In this document: piece after piece, positions 6,704 through 10,101 of the stretch | Layout of the letters: each line of letters starts with the position of its first letter | Position numbering within the stretch: the first letter of the stretch is position 1 | Assembly: GCA_900556425.1 (NCBI GenBank) | Contig: USOR01000022.1 | Coordinates: forward strand, 1-10,101 | Source: an uncultured Coriobacteriaceae bacterium | GTDB taxonomy: Bacteria; Actinomycetota; Coriobacteriia; Coriobacteriales; QAMH01 | DNA: 10,101 bases | Direction: 5' to 3' | Position numbers and translations under genes: made by a program | Notes under the pieces: model-generated | The model's database searches: none | The model's input: the letters and a program-made list of their open reading frames with translations, nothing else | Told to the model about the DNA's origin: nothing

Positions 6704-7805
6704 AGGAAAAGCGCTGAAAAGAATCGGAGGCGTGATACTCGCTTTTGCATGCACCATCGCATTGAGCCTGGGAGCCATCGGCCTCGTCGGCTGTTCGGGC
6801 AGCGGAGGTTCAGGCGGCTCGTCTGAGGAAACGTGGACGTTCACCGACTCGCTTGGCCGTCAAGTTGAGCTGCCAAGGAACCTGGAGAGAATCTGCCCAT
6901 CAGGGCATACGGCCCAACAGGTGCTGCTCACGATGGCACCGGATAAGATGGTGGGCCTCTCCCAGCCGCTCAACGATGATCAGCTTAAGATCTTCGGCGA
7001 CAAGTTCAAGGACTACCCCGTCTTCGGCGCGGTCCTGGGAGCCAAGGACGACTTCAACCGCGAGGCAGTCGCCGCTGCCAAACCGCAGGTCATCATCGAT
7101 ACGGGCGAGGTGAAGAAGGACACGAAGGAGAGTCTCGACGCCCTGCAGGAGCAGCTCGGCATACCGGTCGTGTTCGTCGAGGCCTATCTGGAGGATTATG
7201 GTGCGGCGTACAAGACCCTCGGTGAGTTGCTCGGCATGGAGGAGCGTGGCAACCAGCTCTCCGAGTATTGCACGCGCGTATACTCCAAGGTCGAGGACAC
7301 GATGAAGACGATTCCCGAATCGCAGCGCGTCAACATGGCGTATCTGCTTGGCGAGAACGGTCTCAACGCGATTGCGAAGACATCCGTCCAAGCGCAGGTC
7401 ATCGACATGGTCGCCAACAACGTCGTGGTCGTGAACGACGTATCCGGCAAGGGCAACGGAAACGAGATCAGCCTCGAGCAAATTGCCCTCTGGAATCCCG
7501 ACCTGATCATCTTCCAGAAGGGAAGCATCTACAACACCGTGGGTGATGACCCGGCGTGGCAGGGCATCTCCGCCATCGCGAACGACAACTACTACGAAGT
7601 GCCGAACAATCCCTGGTGCTGGATGAACAATCCCCCGACCGTAAATCAGCTCATGGGCATGCAATGGCTTCCCAGACTGCTCTATCCCGATGCCTTCGAT
7701 GACAGCATCGAGGATGTCACGAAGGACTACTACAAGACGATGTACAACTACGACCTCTCGGATACCGAGATGAACGAGCTGCTCACAGGCGCGCTTCCCA
7801 AATAG
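6690..7805 (+). CDS. Periplasmic-binding-protein-like lipoprotein, substrate receptor of the importer
   Basis: Extracytoplasmic lipoprotein of 371 aa with a class III (TroA/BtuF-like, Peripla_BP_2, PF01497) fold. ATG 6690 was chosen because AAGGA lies 6 bases upstream and a basic n-region, hydrophobic helix and lipobox LVGC follow, with Cys35 as the lipidated residue. A Gly/Ser linker (36-45) precedes the mature domain WTFTDSLGRQVELPRNLERI (49-68), the typical first strand of these receptors. SLEQIALWNPDLIIF (261-275) is the family's 'ie.i..lnPDlii' block. The segment WCWMNNPPTVNQLMGMQWLP (309-328) resembles metal and oxyanion receptors of this class more than siderophore receptors. It ends the permease-ATPase-receptor operon, overlapping the ATPase gene by 14 bases. 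Haemophilus MolA, a molybdate/tungstate receptor, has this fold, and neighbours support that substrate, but ligand residues cannot be assigned by eye. Confidence 0.9.
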   Translation: MRHGKGKALKRIGGVILAFACTIALSLGAIGLVGCSGSGGSGGSSEETWTFTDSLGRQVELPRNLERICPSGHTAQQVLLTMAPDKMVGLSQPLNDDQLKIFGDKFKDYPVFGAVLGAKDDFNREAVAAAKPQVIIDTGEVKKDTKESLDALQEQLGIPVVFVEAYLEDYGAAYKTLGELLGMEERGNQLSEYCTRVYSKVEDTMKTIPESQRVNMAYLLGENGLNAIAKTSVQAQVIDMVANNVVVVNDVSGKGNGNEISLEQIALWNPDLIIFQKGSIYNTVGDDPAWQGISAIANDNYYEVPNNPWCWMNNPPTVNQLMGMQWLPRLLYPDAFDDSIEDVTKDYYKTMYNYDLSDTEMNELLTGALPK

Positions 7806-7840
7806 GGCAGCGCACCAGGACCGCTGATTTACGAAATCGT

Positions 7841-7868
7841 CCCCGGCGCAATACAATGGGCGCCGGGG
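7841..7868 (+). terminator. Strong GC hairpin after the importer operon, without a T tract
   Basis: A perfect 9-bp stem CCCCGGCGC (7841-7849) / GCGCCGGGG (7860-7868) with a 10-base loop stands 36 bases after the stop of the lipoprotein gene. It is followed by GCATCCCTCC rather than a run of T, so it is not a textbook intrinsic terminator. It may pause transcription, end it with factor help, or protect the operon mRNA's 3' end. A small 5-bp stem (GATTT at 7826-7830 with AAATC at 7834-7838) lies just before it. Confidence 0.45.
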
Positions 7869-7958
7869 GCATCCCTCCCCGAAACATGAACCGACGGATT
7901 CGTGACGAGGACCACACGAAAGACACATGGTCGACATCGCGAACCTCACGTCGCCTTT

Positions 7959-7968
7959 GGAGAAGAAG
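7959..7968 (+). promoter_or_regulatory. Shine-Dalgarno site that favours the moeA-like start at 7969
   Basis: GGAGAAGAAG directly precedes ATG 7969, with GGAG 6 bases away. The upstream in-frame ATG at 7927 has only a GAGG 16 bases away. The downstream start also begins at the point where similarity to MoeA begins. Confidence 0.6.
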
Positions 7969-9360
7969 ATGAGAGACCATTCATTGCATGTCGAACTGTC
8001 CCGTCAGGAAGCGGTTGCGGAAATGACCGATGCGCTTTCCACGTCATTTGGCAAAATCCGGGTCGAACGAGTCGCCCTCGAGAACGCATATGGCCGCATC
8101 CTGTCACAAGACATCACCTGCAAGAACGATGTTCCCTCGACACTCACGTGCGCACTCGACTCGATAGCCGTCAAATGGGACGAATTCGCCGACCTCGAGC
8201 CAGGCGCCGTCCCCGATACCAGCTCGTGGGTTCGAGGCGTCGACTGGGAATTCGCGAACACGGGCGTTGCCATGCCAGAGGGATTTGACACCGCAATCGT
8301 GATCGAACACGTCGAGGTTTCCGACGACGAGGAGCGCGTCAGCATACTCGCCGCACCTTCCGACAGGTTCGCGGGAACGCGAGCAGCAGGCTCCAAGATG
8401 AGGGCAGGTGATATCGCCGTCGCGGCCTCCTGCGTCATCACGCCAGACGTCGCCGCGCGCATCGCCAGCGCCGGGCATTCCTCGGTCGAGGTGATGGCAA
8501 GGCCGCGCGTCGCCTTCATCCCGACGGGCAACGAGCTCGTTCCCCCAAACGTTCCGTTCTCGGAGCACGTACCCGGCAAGTTTGCCGGAAAGGGAAAGGT
8601 CTACGAATCGAACAGCATCGTCGTGAGGGGCAAAGTCGAGCAATGGGGCGGCACCTACGTGCCCTTTGACATCGTTCCCGATGACCGGGATGCAATCCAG
8701 ACCGCCATCGAGCGAGCATGTGCCGTTGCCGACATCGTCGTGCTCAACGCTGGCTCATCGAAAGGCTCGGATGACTGGTCCGTGGAGGTGCTCGAAGAAA
8801 TGGGACGCATCATCTGCCATCAGACCAATCACGGACCAGGACATCACAGCTCGTATGCCATCGTGGGCGATACGCCCATCGTGGGTATCTCCGGGCCGAG
8901 CGCAGGGGCGTCCTTCACCCTGAATTTCTACTTGCTGCCGATCATGCGAAAGTTCCAGGGACTTGATCCAAATCCCACACTCGTTCCCGCGCGACTTGGC
9001 GCCGAGTTTCCCAAGGGCAAGATGCACAAGCGGGCGGAAGAGGGTGACCGTCCGCTGTCGGGCGAGGAGCGTCCTCCCGAAGCGACGCAGCCGGGCGAGG
9101 AGTTCTTCTCGGTCAAGTTCCTCAGGCTGGAGGTTGATTCCAGCGGACAGCTCGTGGCAACCCCGCTACCCGGCCACCCCGGGTCGCCCCAGACATACGG
9201 CGCAAACGCACTCTACATGCTACCGGCTGGCGCATCGGCCCTCCCCCGGCGACATCATCATGGTCGAGCCGCTCGTATGACAAGTCAGGTTCCAGATTTC
9301 GGCAAGCGGGAGAAAAACCAAGCGGAAGCCACCACATCGCGCGCCCTCCGGAAATCATGA
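7969..9360 (+). CDS. MoeA-like molybdopterin molybdotransferase, C-terminus frameshifted
   Basis: MoeA inserts molybdate (or tungstate) into adenylated molybdopterin in the cytoplasm. From ATG 7969 the frame gives 463 aa; ATG 7927 would add 14. MoeA landmarks: LSRQEAVAEM (10-19), LENAYGRILSQDI (37-49), ALDSIAV (62-68, the 'MDGYA' site with Asp64), TGVAMPEGFDTAIVIE (98-113), GSKMRAGDIAV (141-151), FIPTGNELV (183-191, usual TGDEL), LNAGSSKGSDDW (259-270). The usual KPGKP and GNPVSA blocks are replaced by NHGPGHHSSYAI and GISGPSAGAS. A charged, proline-rich insertion lies at about 354-378. At 9239-9247 the frame is shifted by one base: removing one C gives ASPGDIIMVEPLV and a stop at 9280 (436 aa), a normal MoeA ending, while the frame as written runs into intergenic DNA to 9360. 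This is a recent mutation or a sequencing error. It lies 121-163 bp after the importer operon. Confidence 0.85.
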   Translation: MRDHSLHVELSRQEAVAEMTDALSTSFGKIRVERVALENAYGRILSQDITCKNDVPSTLTCALDSIAVKWDEFADLEPGAVPDTSSWVRGVDWEFANTGVAMPEGFDTAIVIEHVEVSDDEERVSILAAPSDRFAGTRAAGSKMRAGDIAVAASCVITPDVAARIASAGHSSVEVMARPRVAFIPTGNELVPPNVPFSEHVPGKFAGKGKVYESNSIVVRGKVEQWGGTYVPFDIVPDDRDAIQTAIERACAVADIVVLNAGSSKGSDDWSVEVLEEMGRIICHQTNHGPGHHSSYAIVGDTPIVGISGPSAGASFTLNFYLLPIMRKFQGLDPNPTLVPARLGAEFPKGKMHKRAEEGDRPLSGEERPPEATQPGEEFFSVKFLRLEVDSSGQLVATPLPGHPGSPQTYGANALYMLPAGASALPRRHHHGRAARMTSQVPDFGKREKNQAEATTSRALRKS

Positions 9361-9383
9361 CTTCCGTCTTATCCATGTGCTTT

Positions 9384-9400
9384 TCATCCTTTTTGGATGA
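9384..9400. other. Small hairpin TCATCC-TTTTT-GGATGA
   Basis: A perfect 6-bp stem with a TTTTT loop lies between the moeA-like gene and the MFS gene. Neither strand has a T run after it, so terminator function is doubtful. The rest of 9281-9440 holds no gene that could be supported. Confidence 0.3.
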
Positions 9401-9441
9401 GGCCGCGTTCGGTGACATCTATATCTTGATTCGAGACAAAG

Positions 9442-9456
9442 CGCGTTCGTAACGCG
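9442..9456. promoter_or_regulatory. Candidate operator: 15-bp perfect dyad upstream of the MFS pump gene
   Basis: CGCGTT-CGT-AACGCG is a perfect 6-bp dyad with a 3-bp centre, 24 bases before the start of a drug-efflux-type gene. TTGATT (9426-9431) just upstream could be a weak -35 box, in which case the dyad would cover the -10 zone. Operators of TetR- or MarR-family repressors commonly sit here in efflux genes. No regulator gene is in the window. Confidence 0.4.
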
Positions 9457-9480
9457 TGCCTCGGAGAAAGACGGTGCCTG

Positions 9481-10101
9481 ATGTCCGACACGAAAGGCGC
9501 TCGCCCTGCGGAAAAGGTGAGCGCGTACACTTGCGTCTTATTCGCCATCGTGGTGATCGGAACCGGCCTTGGCGGAATGACGCAGACTGCCCTCAACACG
9601 GTTGCCGCCGTGGTGTTGGCCGACCTTGGAGCCGACATCGGCTGGGGCCAATGGCTTACGACGCTCTACATCTTCTCGATGGGCGCCGCCGTGCCGTTGG
9701 CGTCATTTCTCCAACGGAAGTTCTCGATAAGGTCACTGATGCTCATCGCGTACGGCCTCTATCTCGTCGGATCTCTCTGCGACTTCATGGCCATGACCTT
9801 TCCCATGCTCATCGTCGGTCGTGTTTTGGAGGCGGTGGGGACCGGTATCCTCATGCCGCTTCTACAGACCATCGCCATGACGCGCTTTCCCGAGGGAAGG
9901 CATGGCACCGCCATGGGCTTCGCGGGAATCTCGCTCGGCTTCGCACCCAACATCGGTCCGACCATCGGCGGCTTCCTCTGCGATGCGCTCGGCTGGCGCT
10001 TCATGTTCCTGATTCTCGTGGCGACATCCGCCATTCTCCTCGCGCTCACCCTATTCGTAGTGCGTGACAGGGAAGCGATGGATTCCCATGCCACGCTCGA
10101 T
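9481..10101 (+). CDS. MFS transporter, DHA2 (EmrB/QacA-like) family, 3'-truncated by the window edge
   Basis: First 207 residues of a proton-driven multidrug efflux-type transporter; the frame stays open to the last base. ATG 9481 is used because no in-frame start lies upstream. Its ribosome-binding site is mediocre: GGAG at 9463-9466 is 14 bases away. Helix 1 is CVLFAIVVIGTGLGGMTQTA (18-37). WGQWLTTLYIFSMGAAVPLA (55-74) is the helix 2 block common in DHA2 members. VGRVLEAVGTGILMPLLQTI (112-131) is the helix 4 motif. GISLGFAPNIGPTIGGFLCD (149-168) is antiporter motif C, and GWRFMFLI (171-178) follows. The motif A loop is poorly conserved (FLQRKFSIRSLM). The full family length is about 450-520 aa with 14 helices. 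Substrate is not predictable. A dyad just upstream suggests repressor control. It is probably separate from the metal gene group. Confidence 0.88.
   Translation, partial: MSDTKGARPAEKVSAYTCVLFAIVVIGTGLGGMTQTALNTVAAVVLADLGADIGWGQWLTTLYIFSMGAAVPLASFLQRKFSIRSLMLIAYGLYLVGSLCDFMAMTFPMLIVGRVLEAVGTGILMPLLQTIAMTRFPEGRHGTAMGFAGISLGFAPNIGPTIGGFLCDALGWRFMFLILVATSAILLALTLFVVRDREAMDSHATLD

Noticed and set aside
4838..7805. Calling the importer a cobalamin or siderophore system (BtuCDF, FecBCDE)
   Set aside because: The family is right, but nothing in the sequence or neighbours points to cobalamin or iron, and the moeA-like and DUF364 genes point elsewhere.
6900..7949. Long open frame on the minus strand opposite the lipoprotein gene
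   Set aside because: It is a shadow of a gene with clear lipobox and receptor motifs; its translation shows no family features.
7806..7968. Molybdenum cofactor riboswitch before the moeA-like gene
   Set aside because: Only one simple hairpin and one tiny stem are seen; the branched, conserved structure of the Moco riboswitch is not apparent and the leader is short.
9122..9418. Small minus-strand gene between moeA-like and MFS genes
   Set aside because: Mostly overlaps the 3' end of the moeA-like gene, has no domain and no good ribosome-binding site.

Overview
The window looks like a chromosomal segment from a GC-rich anaerobic bacterium. Gene content (class III metal-type ABC transporter, THEP1-like NTPase, DUF364-type protein, divergent MoeA, ABC-2 exporters, DHA2-type MFS pump) and the GC-rich codon use with AT-rich promoters fit an actinobacterium of the class Coriobacteriia (Eggerthella/Slackia-like). 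That assignment is inference from style and content, not from a marker gene.

Layout, left to right. (1) 1-2420, plus strand: two tandem ABC-2-type permeases, the first cut by the window edge and overlapping the second by 14 bases; their ATPase is presumably upstream, outside the window. (2) 2421-2662: a gap between convergent genes that holds five copies of a 24-bp element, three direct and two inverted, at an exact 41-bp pitch within each group. (3) 2663-3127, minus: a flavodoxin, read from a promoter with a 19-bp spacer filled by a dyad, the hallmark of MerR-family control. (4) 3256-4029, minus: a DUF4213/DUF364 'heavy-metal chelation' protein, divergent from (5) 4138-4749, plus: a THEP1-like P-loop nucleoside triphosphatase. 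(6) 4836-7805, plus: a tightly overlapping permease-ATPase-lipoprotein operon of the FecCD/BtuCDF type. (7) 7969-9360, plus: a divergent MoeA (molybdopterin molybdotransferase-like) gene with a clear 1-base frameshift just before its natural stop at 9280. (8) 9481 to the window end, plus: the 5' part of a DHA2-type MFS drug-efflux pump.

Regions 4-7 read as one functional neighbourhood. A class III importer of the same architecture as the Haemophilus MolBCA molybdate/tungstate system sits beside a MoeA-like metal-inserting enzyme, a DUF364 protein and a small NTPase. The simplest reading is uptake of molybdate or tungstate (less surely another metal or chelate) coupled to cofactor assembly. 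The substrate is inferred from context only. The DUF364, NTPase and transporter genes are driven from two very AT-rich intergenic stretches of similar layout, which may mean shared control.

Most noteworthy: the 41-bp phased repeat array, the MerR-type flavodoxin promoter, and the moeA frameshift together with its altered active-site motifs. No RNA gene, insertion sequence, phage gene or CRISPR array was seen.
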